64,000 bases of DNA from Homarus americanus (taxonomy: Eukaryota; Arthropoda; Malacostraca; Decapoda; Nephropidae), in the NCBI RefSeq assembly GCF_018991925.1, contig NW_024748870.1, positions 700,187-764,186 of the forward strand, given 5' to 3'. Positions 1 to 11,490 of the stretch are shown one piece after another. Position numbers and translations under genes: made by a program. Each line of letters begins with the position of its first letter. Position 1 is the first letter of the stretch. The notes under the pieces are model-generated. The model did no database searches. It had not been told where the DNA came from and saw nothing but the letters and a program-made list of their open reading frames with translations.

Positions 1-1
1 C

Positions 2-219
2 AACTTATTTGCAGACGATAGTAATCTCTATGCCAGCAACTCAGACCTCCATTCCTTGATGAGAACTATGAACACTGAATTAACTAAAGTCAGGATCTGG
101 TTAATACTTAATAAACTGACCTTAAACCTTGAGAAAACCCACGATACGATCTTTCACAGAAGGAAAAACTTACCCCCAGACTTGGATCCCCTGTACCTTG
201 GTAATACAGTCCTCAAACT
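2..219 (+). pseudogene. Non-LTR retrotransposon RT fragment (FADD motif)
   Basis: Reading from base 2 gives NLFADDSNLYAS, followed by about 60 residues rich in N, K and L that end LGNTVLK at base 219. FADD is the catalytic motif C of reverse transcriptase (RT) in non-LTR elements, and the following WLILNKLTLNLEKT resembles the region after motif C. The fragment enters from outside the window and homology stops exactly where a 13-bp-arm hairpin begins. It is a remnant with no start or stop of its own. The LINE clade is not resolved. Confidence 0.7.
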
Positions 220-250
220 GTTCTGGGCAGCCGTTTCGGCTGCCCAGAAC
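220..250. repeat. Perfect hairpin, 13-bp arms, 5-nt loop
   Basis: GTTCTGGGCAGCC (220-232) is followed by GTTTC and then its exact reverse complement GGCTGCCCAGAAC (238-250). A GACA-rich tract follows directly (about 251-295). The hairpin abuts the end of the RT homology, so it may be a breakpoint, a fold-back copy, or the end of the LINE coding region. Confidence 0.8.
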
Positions 251-878
251 AGAGAGACAAACAGAAAGACAGACGGACAGACGACAGACAGACAGTCCTA
301 TAGTATATTAGATACTCACTTGGTCGGCCGACACTACATGAAGTGACTGTTACTTGGGGGTGGGGTGATCACAAGTGTAGAGCACTTGGCCCCATAAGGG
401 CGAGAGTCTCAATGCCACCCCTGCCAAAGTAGGCCTATCGACACTGGCACTGGCACCTGGCACCTGCTGTAGCCGCCCATCCAAATACTCACAAAACCTC
501 GCTTGGTGATCGCCGATGAACACACGGGATATTTGCGATTAATGCCGTAAGGGATGAGAAGAACCTTCGGTGACGATGCTTAGGGTGACATCCGATATTC
601 ACCGACAAACTGTGAAATTCCCGCTCCTACACTCCGAATATGTCCCCACCAATAACCTAAGGTACCGGTTGATAGATAGACTCACAGATAGAAACAGAGT
701 TTCCTTCAGTAAAATTGTCATATAAATTCTCATTGTTTCAGCATGTAATAGAGAGTGCAGGTATACATGCATTGTATGTAGATTGTTTTCTCTGTGAGAG
801 TGTAGCTGTACAACTCTTGGGTTAGCATTATAAACCAGCATCTAGAACTTTCAATGACGGGGTCAGTTAATATTCGCT
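251..878. other. No recognisable gene
   Basis: A GACAGACA-type simple repeat occupies about 251-295. The remainder is mixed-composition DNA with no ORF that resembles a known family on either strand. Confidence 0.5.
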
Positions 879-1160
879 TGGCTCAGCTGTAAGGTTACAT
901 ACTTATATATACTGTATGTTTTTGTTTTATTTACTACCTATTAAGTAGATACAACGTTTGACTTCTGTTTCAGGGGTCGGTAGTTCGATTACCGAGTGCT
1001 GTAAATGGATACCTAAGTTTATAACTTGGGGAAGTGAATGCGGTCGAGTGCAGTACCGGCCAAGCTTATTCCTTTGTACCAAATGCAGTCATGCCTATGG
1101 GACTTGCTTTCACTTTTCACTGTCATTAACCAGCTTGATGGAACATCCCAATAGGGGTTA
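879..1160 (+). repeat. Possible tRNA-derived SINE fragment
   Basis: A box-B-like pol III motif, TAGTTCGATTACC, lies at 981-993 and a box-A-like TGGCTCAGCTGTAAGG lies near 879-894. The spacing is longer than in a tRNA, and the segment ends in an A-rich run near 1160. This suggests a degraded SINE but is weak evidence. The CAG before the box could also be a splice acceptor. Confidence 0.28.
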
Positions 1161-1213
1161 AAAAATGATGATAATAATGTTTTCATCATTCTTAACAATT
1201 CCTCTTCCAACAG

Positions 1214-1291
1214 GTTGCCTCATGATGGTGTATATGAACAGACTAGTGTGGACACTCCTGGTGGTGACCCTAACCATCGCTCCTTACATAG
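1214..1291 (+). CDS. Host exon: leader peptide of ankyrin-repeat gene
   Basis: A pyrimidine-rich tract ends in CAACAG at 1213 and a consensus donor GTAAGT starts at 1292. ATG at 1222 or 1225 opens MMVYMNRLVW followed by TLLVVTLTIAPYIG: a short polar start with an arginine, then about 13 hydrophobic residues, like a signal peptide or signal anchor. The exon ends after the first base of a codon (phase 1). The exon at 54698 supplies the missing two bases and continues in frame into an ankyrin-type segment. The acceptor shows that an upstream, probably untranslated, exon lies to the left. The hydrophobic core and both splice sites are seen; joining to the distant exons is inference from phase, strand and lack of a nearer partner. 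Confidence 0.6.
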
Positions 1292-1819
1292 GTAAGTACA
1301 TTAAGCATGCGAAAGTGGTTCCTGCAGGGATTTATGTGAAGGGTTTCGGATTCTGGGTGAGCAGAAATACTATAGAGTCACTCGAAAAAATAATAAAACC
1401 AAACACACTTTAGGACTGTTGTTAATTGGCAATACATGACTTATACAGATTGAAATCTTATTGAATCCCTTAAACAACATAAAGTAATGAAGCAAAGTTT
1501 GTTGTCATACGTTACCACCCATTGAGTATTCAATCTTTTCACCTAGTTTTTTGTCTCCCCTACCCAGTCCTTTATATCCCATTCTCTAGCCATCTGTGTC
1601 TCCATTTCTAGTCTTTGTGTTCCTCCTTCCGACAGCGACTGGAAGTTGGCAATTGAAGTAAAGTGCTCTATAGCCCTCCTGTAACGCTATAAAAATATTA
1701 TCTATTTGGCCATCAGTATAGCGCTTTAGTTATATACAATTTTTTTTTTTTTTACGTGGCCTCCAGCCTCCCCCCAATAGCCACACCTTCGCCGCCATTT
1801 TATTACCTTAATATTAAAT
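1292..1819. other. Start of large intron, no feature
   Basis: Sequence after the leader-exon donor. Apart from a T run at about 1740-1753, nothing coding or repetitive was recognised. Confidence 0.5.
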
Positions 1820-2748
1820 ATCCTAATACATGAGTTAGTTGAGCCGACCGAAGGGGAGAGAAGGACAGTCGACATCTCATCCAGGCTGTAACATAACTTC
1901 TGGACTGCTGCTATTGTTCGGAGATCACCTCCGCGAGTCTGGCGTAGAAACATCTTGCACTTGGTCCCATCCCACCAGAGGTTGTGAACACTAGAGGAGT
2001 GAAGCTGCCTTGATCAACGTTCTGAATTCTCCCTGAATGCCCTTATCTTGTCGTTCTCGTTCCTCCTGTGTGCAGCATCGAGAGCTAAGTTACTGTGACA
2101 TGCGGCCATGGGAAGGCTCTCTGTCCCCGCGTCCAGAATCCTCGAGCACTGACATCAACACGGGCTTCGTTGGATGTGTTTGAAGTCCTATGTTGGAAAA
2201 TCTCACCGTCCAATGGAAGGAGGGTCTATTCAACACTGACATCACGGCAGCTTCAACATATTTGCTGTGAGATCCCTTACTTCGTCGTGCCTCATGCATA
2301 TGAAGCCCCCTTTCTTGCACACCATGGAGTGATCGGCGTCATAGAAAGAGCCACACACGCATTGGGAAGGCAAAGCTTCCACTGGCCTACCGTACCTTAG
2401 AGCATTGGCATTTGTAAATTCTTGTTTATTGAGACTGAAATCATTTGCCCTTATCAGTAACGTAGTTAACCAGTTCGAGGAGCCCCCCTCCTGCGCTATA
2501 GCTACTCTTTTTTTTAAATTCTCTGGTACTTGCAACAACAGTTGCTGCAACTGATCCCTTTGGCTGTGCTGTCGTTCTGTCATAATGGACCTTCGAATCT
2601 TGTTTACTTCGCTGGTATCCACCTCCCCTGTTGCGTTCTGAGCTATTATGTGGTCCGTAAGGACTGCCGTGAGCTTAACTGAGTTTTGATGTTCGGTGGC
2701 AGCAATCTTATACACCAGTTGGTACCAGTATATCACTTTTAATACCAC
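1820..2748 (-). pseudogene. Decayed retroelement C-terminal Cys/His module
   Basis: On the minus strand, 2748 to 2242 is open and ends in a block with a conserved layout: NWLTTLLIRANDFSLNKQEF, then LRYG, then CVCGSFYDADHSMVCKKGG, then MRHDEVRDLTANML. After a frameshift, minus-strand text down to about 1820 continues with segments like SFTP-L-VF, GGMG and a YS...SFxLLRS-type end, all degraded. This CxC...H...C plus RHNExRDL arrangement recurs in large metazoan gene families next to reverse transcriptase domains. I know the layout but not a settled name or function. Frameshifts and stops make it a pseudogene. Confidence 0.55.
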
Positions 2749-2990
2749 ACCAGTAGTTATCAGTATCCTGAATTCTACACTATCAGATTATTTGAGTACA
2801 CTACTTTATTCTTTGTTATTCAGAAAAAGTAATTCAGATAATGGTTTGAGCGGTAGGCAATTGGTAAGTGTTTGTAGCACCAGCTGTTAATATAATGTTT
2901 CAAACTTTATAATACCTTATCTAAAACTCAAAGAACAAAGAAATTCCTTATCATTTAAGTTGGTACTAAATGAATACTCAGTTTAAAATG

Positions 2991-3989
<999 letters not shown>

Positions 3990-4138
3990 CTACATATGTA
4001 GTGACGAGGGATGGTGTTATATGTAGTGATGATGGATGGTGTTATATGTAGTGATGATGGATGGTGTTATATGTAGTGATGATGGATGATGTTATATGTA
4101 GTGATGAAGAGTGGTGTTATATGTAGTGATGAATAGAC

Positions 4139-4268
4139 AATAAAATAATAACAGTTAAATACTAAAAAAATATACTTTGCTGTACCGTTGATGGAAGAAG
4201 TTTTGGGGACTGAACAGTGAGGCAATGTGGAGCCTCCCGGACGCTGGCGTCCTACCGTTGCCCTGTGG
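4139..4268 (+). repeat. Unique block B within left array
   Basis: The sequence from the ATAGACAATAAAATAATAAC start through GGGACTGAACAGTGAGGC and GTGGAGCCTCC recurs reverse-complemented at 8573-8779 with substitutions and a longer middle. Its tail (CAATGTGGAGCCTCCCGG) is also found at about 5146-5163 inside the element. Confidence 0.75.
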
Positions 4269-4391
4269 GTGGTTTGATATGTAGTGAAGATGGACGGTGT
4301 TATATGTAGTGATAATGGATGGTGTTATATGTAGTTTTGATGGATGTTGTTATATGTAGTGATGATGGGTGGTGTTATGTGTAGTGATGAT

Positions 4392-4473
4392 CTATATCTA
4401 TATAAAACAAAGAAGCCTGTCTGTTTGTCTGTGTGTCCGCACGAGAACCTCGAAAACTACTTTACCGATCTGT
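4392..4473 (+). repeat. Terminal-type block C (left)
   Basis: A CTATATCTATATAAAACAAA start, then a pyrimidine/GT stretch rich in CTGTCTGTTTGTCTG, then CGAAAACTACTTTACCGATC. The same order is found reverse-complemented at 9167-9250. A TATA run followed by CTGT repeats and an ACTACTTTACCGAT-like block is characteristic of many dispersed arthropod repeat ends, including Helitron-type ends. Confidence 0.65.
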
Positions 4474-4610
4474 TGTGATGATGGATGGTGTTATATGTAG
4501 TGATGATGGATGGTGTTATATGTAGTGATGATGGATGGTGTTATATGTAGTGATGATGGATGATGTTATATATAGAATATGAAAAGTATCCCTCTGTTGT
4601 CATTGGCAAC

Positions 4611-5138
4611 ATGGATAAGAAATGTGAATACTGCGGTGCAAAGAAGTACAAAGGAGAATCTGCTGGACTGTGCTGCTTTCATGGGAAAGTACGACTGCCA
4701 AATTTGGAAAAACAACCACAACCATTGAAGACTCTCATGCTGGGAACAACACCAGAGTCAAAAACCTTCTTGGAAAATATACGGAAGTACAATTCATGCT
4801 TTCCTGATGACATCCTTTGGAGATACCAGAGTAGTTCGTGAGCACGGATACATGGCCACATTCAAAGTCCAGGGTCAAGTCTATCACAAAGCAGGATCCC
4901 TCTTACCACTGGAAGATGAGCAGGCAAAGTTCCTCGAAATCTACTTCATGGGAGATCATGAAAAGCAGACTACTATCAGGTGTGGCAACATTCAAGGTGT
5001 CAGACATGACATTTGCCTATCTATCCAAGAAATGCTGCATGAGCGCAACACGTATGTACAGTCAATTAAAAATGCCCTGGAAAACATGCCTTCTGACGAG
5101 TACAAAGTCAGGGACAAAATAGACACCTTAATGCACTA
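4611..5138 (+). pseudogene. Helitron protein, N-terminal part
   Basis: ATG at 4611 opens MDKKCEYCGAKKYKGESAGL, a CxxC zinc-finger start typical of animal Helitron proteins. After a frameshift near 4800 the text continues [34 protein letters not shown], a helitron-like N domain, then [14 protein letters not shown]. Homology stops at about 5138, just before the part that would carry the HUH (Rep) endonuclease, where a (TA)n block has replaced it. In a complete protein this region precedes the rolling-circle nuclease. The frameshift and missing nuclease make it non-functional. Confidence 0.82.
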
Positions 5139-5640
<502 letters not shown>

Positions 5641-8370
5641 ACATGATTGACAACTGCATGCGAGTGAGTTTCCTGATCCAGAAGAGGATCCAGTTCTCTA
5701 TGAGATTATCAAGAAGCAAATGATTCATGGGCCATGTGGACCATTCAACAGACACTCTCCAAGCATGAAAGATGGACGTTGCAACAAAACTTCCCAAAAA
5801 GACCTGATAAAGGATACTCAGAATGGAGAAGATGGCTATCCTCAGTATTAGGAGAAGAGCGCCATGCGATGGAGGTTTTACAGCAGCAAGTTGCGACCTG
5901 GAACAGACAGTGATATAAATATAGACAACAAATGGGTGGTCCCCATAATCCTCTTTTAAGTGAAGCTATCCAATGCACTTTAATGTGGGAGAGTTCTGCA
6001 ATTTAGTCAAGTCCATCAAGTATGTCTGCAAAATACGTCAACAGCTGCCTGGACCAAGCGATTCTTTGCATTGGAAAAGGATGGAAATCATGATGAGGTG
6101 ACACAGTTTCAGCAAGGCTGTTATTTATGCAGCAATGAAGCCCCATGGAGAATTTTTAAATTTTCCTTACACGAACGACGCTGTCCAACAGTAGTTCATC
6201 TGGCTGTTCACCTGGAAATGGACAAAGAGTATACTTCACGGAAGAGTCCCTCTCCAAAATCAAATGGCAAATCCCGCTGGATACGACCCTCACTGCATTT
6301 TTTCAAGCTTTCGCCAGGAAGATGAGCTTGCTCAAATACTCCTGGTGGTATGTTGACGTACCCAAGTTCTACATATGGTAGCTTGAATGAAAAGTTCCAG
6401 AGAAGAGCCTAAGGGATCCAATGTTGAAGGATATCCAGGGATATAGAAGTTAGGCAATGCTTGGGCGTGCTCCACACGGTTCACCCCAACAACTTTGAAT
6501 GCTCTTGTTTGAGACTACTTTTTGCACTGTACACCGTGGCCTAACATCATATGCAGCACTCCAAGACAGTGAATGGACACGTCTGCAGAACCCCATTGTG
6601 GAAGCGTGTAATCTCTTGGCCTACTGGAAGATGATGGTCACTGAATGACATTAGGAAGAGGCAGCAGCTACCAATCGCCAAAGAGAATGAGGAACCTGTT
6701 TGCCATCATGATTGCTACATGTGGACTTTCCCCCAACCCGCCAGCTCTGAAAACCACCAAGAAAGTCTTTCAGAGGATCTGCTTCATCAAGCAAGAAGAG
6801 AACATCCTGGTCAAGAGATTGAGTTCATGGATGACATGTTCAACAGGGCTCTGACTGGCGCTGGAAGACAAAGTGATGTGGAGCTATGGGGAAAAACCTG
6901 GCTGATTTGGATTGCCTTCCCCAAACCAAGAACGCAGGTTGCAAACAGGGGAGTTGCTCAGAGAGACAGACTACTCAGTTGAAGTTTTGGGTGACCCCTT
7001 TTCTTGAAGAAAATGAGCCTCACTCTGGTGCCTCGATCAAGCAAATGCTTATGAACAGATTCAAGCGATACAAGGATCAGGAGGTATGCGATCTTTCTCG
7101 ATGCACCTGGCGGGACAGAAAACATTCCTGATCAAATCCCTGTTGGCCAAAGTGCGTCATCAGAGGAAAATTGCTCTTGCTGTGGCATCCTCAGGCATTG
7201 CTGCAACACTACTAGAAGGAGTGACGTACTGCACACTCAACTTCTTTTTAAATCCGCCTCTCAACCTCGCCTCACAATGAAAATCCAGTGTGCAACATTA
7301 AAAAAAAAGGATCGGCAAAGGCAAAACTCTAGAAAAAATGCAGCCTCATAGTCTGGGATGAATGCAATTGGTGTCTCAAAAGTTAGCGTTTGAAGCATTA
7401 GACAGACCTGCAAGACATACGAGAAAATGACCATCTCATGGGTGGCATTACAATGGTCATTGCTGGAAACTTTGCCAGACCTCTACCTGTCATTTCTCGA
7501 AGCCACCCAGCTGATGAACTGAATGCGCCCTCAAGGTACATGATACCTTGGAGAAGTGTTCAGACACTCACCCTATCCACAAAACATGAGAGTACATGTA
7601 CAAGGGATCAGGATGCTGGACGGTTTGGAAACCTTCTACTACACATTAAATGGAACTTTCCCCTGTTGACTCAGAAGGACAAATAATCATTTCAAGGATG
7701 TGGAAATGTTGTAAAAGTCCTCAACTGAGCTCACTAATATGGTCTGCCCAAACATTATCCACCACTACAAGGATCACAAGTGGCTGCGTGAACGTGCAAT
7801 TCTGGCACCAAAGAATGAAACAGTGGCTGAACATGACTCTACTCAGAGGTTTCCAGGCAGTGAGACCTCATTCAAATCTGTTGATACAGTAATCGACCAG
7901 GACCAAGCAGTCCAGTACCCTGCAGAATGCCTTAAATTCTTTGGAGCCCGCTGAATGCCTCCTCACCACCTCAATTCCTTTCAAGATTAGAACTCAATAA
8001 TGCTCTTTAGAATCTTGAACCACCAATCCTCTCGTACGACACAAGACTGGTGGTGAAGAACATGATGCCACATGTAATGGAAGCTACAATACTGACAGGA
8101 AAAGCTAAAGGAGAGGACGTTTCTATACTGTTGATACCTCTCATCACCACTGACCCGCTATTTGAGTTCAAGCGACTTCAGTTCCCGTTAAAGTGAGCCA
8201 GCCCTGACCATCTACAAAAGCCAGGACAGTCCCTAAAGATGGTTGGCCTAAACCTGGTGTTTCCTTGTTTCTCCATGGACAGTTCTTATGTTGGATGCCC
8301 AGAGAGGAACTGGCAATAATCTGTACATACTTGCCAAGCAATAGTAAACCAAAAAATGTGGTTTACCTTT
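5641..8370 (+). pseudogene. Helitron protein, C-terminal half with helicase
   Basis: Successive frames carry recognisable Helitron blocks in the right order: a PDPEEDP-like segment with HGPCG near 5670-5740; DTTLTAFFQ and YVDVPKFYIW near 6280-6375; KRLQFP-type sequence near 8170; and helicase blocks AVASSGIAATLLEG (about 7180), MVIAGNFARPLPVI (7455), ERAILAPKNETV (7790), KSVDTVIDQDQAVQYP (7880) and LTGKAKGEDV (8095). The Walker A region near 7105-7135 reads GQKTFLI where GGTGKTFLI is expected, so nucleotide binding is broken. Many stops and indels. The order and spacing make Helitron identity secure; function is lost. Confidence 0.85.
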
Positions 8371-8436
8371 TAATGCACTACAGTGAGTATTGGATTTCCT
8401 CTCCGAGGGAATATGGTTTAGCGATTGAGCTTCCGC

Positions 8437-8779
<343 letters not shown>

Positions 8780-9166
8780 CATCACTACATATAACACCAC
8801 CTACCATCACTACATATAACATCATCCATCATCACTACATATAACACCATCCATCATCACTACATATAACACCATCCATCATCACTACATATAACACCAT
8901 CCATCATTACTACATATAACACAATCCATCATCACTATACATAACACCACCCATCATCACTACATATAACACCATCCATCATCACTACATATAACATCAT
9001 CCATCATCATTACATATAACACCATCCATCATCACTACATATAACACCACCCATCATCACCACATATAACAACATCCATCATCACTACTACATAATAATA
9101 TCACCCATCATCACTACATATAACACCATCCATCATCACTACATATAACACCATCCATCATCACTA
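8780..9166 (-). repeat. 25-bp minisatellite, right array, inverted
   Basis: About 15 units of ATCACTACATATAACACC plus ATCC-type ends, the reverse complement of the unit at 3990-4575, with scattered substitutions. Confidence 0.92.
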
Positions 9167-9242
9167 CAGATCGGTAAAGTAGTTTTCGAGATTCTCGTGC
9201 AGATAAACAAAACAAACACACACATACACAAACAGACATACT

Positions 9243-9318
<76 letters not shown>

Positions 9319-9340
9319 TTATATATATGTGTGTGTATGT
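9167..9340 (-). repeat. Inverted terminal-type block C plus (TA)n
   Basis: CAGATCGGTAAAGTAGTTTT begins the block; a CACACA/AACAGACA stretch and TTGTTTTATATATA follow, the mirror of 4392-4473. A TA run (about 9247-9325) and GTGTGTATGTGTGTG follow. Confidence 0.7.
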
Positions 9341-9479
9341 GTGTGGCAATTCTATAACATTATATCACATTCAGTAAACAGGTTAATTAACATTTTGCAC
9401 GGAACATCACTCAAAATATCAGCAAACATATACGATACTTTACGGTAGTTGTGGGAGTCATATCTTACCTTTCCCTGTC

Positions 9480-9870
9480 CATACGTAATAATAATAATAT
9501 AATAATAATAAACGGTTTATTAATAGAGTTGCAGCATGTGGTTGAAAATATACAGACTTACTTTTGATTTAGACATAATGATATAATATGCATTGAATAC
9601 ATTTACAGGGCTGCATAGTACATAAATCATGAGTTGTTTATTATTTTAGCAGTCCACTGCCAAACCTTTCCAGTGCTTGGTGGTGGAAAGGTTTGGCAGT
9701 GGACTACTACACCACCCTCGTCATCGCCACCTCCTGCCACCTGCAGCCCCCCACCCAACTGGCGCAGTCCGCCACTACAACAAAATTCAGCCCATAAGAG
9801 CCCGCACTGATAGACATAAGAACAGCACCATCCTATCTATTGTTACACTAATAAACGTCGACGTGCCTCT
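9480..9870 (-). mobile_element. LINE-D 3' fragment with inverted segment (twin-priming form)
   Basis: 9480-9650 on the minus strand is the LINE-D 3' UTR (compare 53085-53215), ending in an (ATT)n tail near 9480-9520. Directly to its right, 9683-9865 is the neighbouring LINE-D coding end (compare 52910-53075), but on the plus strand. The two meet in a fold-back: AGTCCACTGCCAAACCTTTC and its complement lie on either side of about 9678. An inverted 5' segment joined to a normal 3' end is the known product of twin priming during target-primed reverse transcription. Confidence 0.75.
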
Positions 9871-9929
9871 GTGCGTTTGTAGAGTGCTTTCGTCAATGCC
9901 TCAGCTGATACCTGTTGGTGATATATATA

Positions 9930-10142
9930 CAGGGTGTCCCATAAATTTCCATACATAGGAAAAATATATTTTATATGAAAATCCATTTTTATTTATATAA
10001 TATGCTCTACATGACTACCATTCTGTTGAAAACACTCTTCAATGCGTGTCCTCCACTGCTGAAGAACACGTTCAAGCACTGCTGGAGTTATGCTTGTAAT
10101 GGCGTTTGTGGTATGTTGTATGGAAACTTATGGGACACCCTG
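9930..10142 (-). mobile_element. Mariner/Tc1-type MITE, TA target duplication
   Basis: Terminal inverted repeats CAGGGTGTCCCATAAATTTC (left) and, as reverse complement of the right end, CAGGGTGTCCCATAAGTTTC. TA dinucleotides flank both ends (9928-9929 and 10143-10144), as for IS630/Tc1/mariner insertion. The 213-bp body keeps the tail of a transposase reading frame, so it is an internally deleted copy. Confidence 0.85.
9993..10136 (-). pseudogene. Transposase C-terminal remnant in MITE
   Basis: An open minus-strand frame ending in TAA at 9993-9995 includes TPAVLERVLQQWRTRIEECF and QQNGSHVEHII. This resembles the last helix and terminal NGxHxEHL-type tail of IS630/Tc1/mariner DDE transposases. 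The catalytic core is absent. Confidence 0.65.
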
Positions 10143-10781
10143 TATATACCCACCTTCCCACACCTCACCTCACATTACCACCATATTACTGGTAACAGGC
10201 AGTTTAACCGCTTCCTGGTTATTAAAACAGTATAACAATATATATATATATATATATAATACAGATGTGTCCATGTAATACCAGACATGGTCTATATATC
10301 ATGTTTTGTCAGGAGAGCTAATTCCAATATTTCAAATTAATTTTCTTGGAATTAGTTAATTTTACCGCCGCACCACCCCTTTAAGTGCAGTACTGCGGTG
10401 TTCCTCAGGACTCATTTAGTTTAAAACTCAAGTTGAAACACGACGACCCTCTTGAAGGGAAGATGTTGTTTAATAATATGGGCGAGAGTGGTCACAAGTC
10501 TCCCTCCTCCACCGCTGAAGTCGGATCTTCTTGGGAAGATTCGGCTATGAAAATAAAGATGATGTCCGGACGAGTGATGATGAGCTGGTTCTGGATAATG
10601 CGTAGGCTAACAAGTTTTCCTTCTCTTTAATGTGCCACATTGTGATGTCGTTGGGTTGCAAAAATAAGGACCAACAGGGGAGACATTGGTTTGAAAACTT
10701 GTTCCGATCCAAGAAAGTCAAGGGGTTGTGATCCTTATGAGTCAGCAGGGGTCGAGTGCCATATAGGTAACACTCAAACTT
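10143..10781. other. No supported gene
   Basis: Contains a short TA run (about 10238-10258). A short plus frame from about 10385 begins with CGVPQDS, faintly like the RT motif CGVPQGS, but nothing after it supports RT. Confidence 0.4.
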
Positions 10782-11036
10782 TTATATTGCTGAAATGATG
10801 CCGAGTAGTTCCTTTTCAATGGTACTGTATGCCAGTTGGTGCTTTTTCAGTTTTTCAGAGTAATGGGAGACAAGATGCAAGACCTCTTTATCACCCTCCT
10901 GCAGTAAAACGGCCCCTGTGGCATGGTCACTGGAGTCGGTTTGAAGAATGAAGGGAGAATCAAAGTGAAAGGAAGTCAGTACAGGATCACTGGCCAAGAA
11001 TTGCTTCAGTTGTTCAAAGTCAGATTTTCATGGGTC
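10782..11036 (-). pseudogene. Ty3/Gypsy RNase H start (old Gypsy remnant)
   Basis: Minus-strand frame: FILQTDSSDHATGAVLLQEG and AYSTIEKELLGI, the conserved first strand and first helix of Gypsy RNase H, where D of TDSS and E of EKE are catalytic positions. It is preceded by QLKQFLASDPVLT, the RT thumb end. The RT palm that should precede it is missing, because protease sequence follows directly to the right. Part of the same minus-strand element as 11050-11490 and 13491-14610. Confidence 0.75.
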
Positions 11037-11049
11037 ATGAGTTGAGTGA

Positions 11050-11490
11050 CTAGTCACCATCCTGGTTCTGAGGTACTGCAGGTAGTGCAGGGTTACCGTC
11101 AAGGTCCCCAGAACCAGTCTGTGTGGTAGTAGGGAGTTGCGGAGGATCATATATTTCATCACTCATGTCTAGCCTGGTTTCACACCTAGTGAGAACACAT
11201 ATAAAAAAAATATATGGCTGCTCTTTCTCAACTTCTACAGTATTGCTACGTGGTAAGGGGGAGTTCTGAACCTTCAATCTGGGAACAACCAAATTGCCAG
11301 GCAAGTCATCAGATATTGGCAATGCTGAATCTGTAACACCCACAGTCACTGTACCTTGTACATGATCATACTCATTATAATTTTTTGCTAAATAGACAGG
11401 AATTGTGAATGCCAGCCCTTTTTCCATGTAAAACACTTATGAATGTCTGGAAATGCCTTCTTCACGATTACAGTTTGTGCTGACACATTG
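11050..11490 (-). pseudogene. Gypsy protease C-terminal part and linker
   Basis: The minus-strand text after the LINE insertion carries QTVIVKK, then after a 1-nt frameshift KGLAFTIPVYLAKN, VTVGVTDSALPI, LPGNLVVPRLKVQN and CVLTRCETR. This order (protease strand, L-x-GN, VVP, then CVxTR) matches the retropepsin and following linker of Gypsy elements. The active-site triad itself lies across the LINE insertion point: DTAS is encoded at 13506-13530 on the other side. Frameshifted, deleted towards RT, and interrupted. Confidence 0.65.

Larger units (their letters stand above)
3990..4575 (+). repeat. 25-bp minisatellite, left array (three blocks)
   Basis: The unit starts ATGTAGTGATGATGGATGG and ends TGTTAT, 25 bp in all. 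It occurs in blocks near 3990-4138, 4269-4391 and 4474-4575, split by two unique blocks. Units vary by single substitutions. Confidence 0.9.

Noticed and set aside
10385..10630. CGVPQDS at the start of a short plus frame
   Set aside because: Looks like the RT motif CGVPQGS, but the downstream residues do not resemble RT, so a single motif is not enough.
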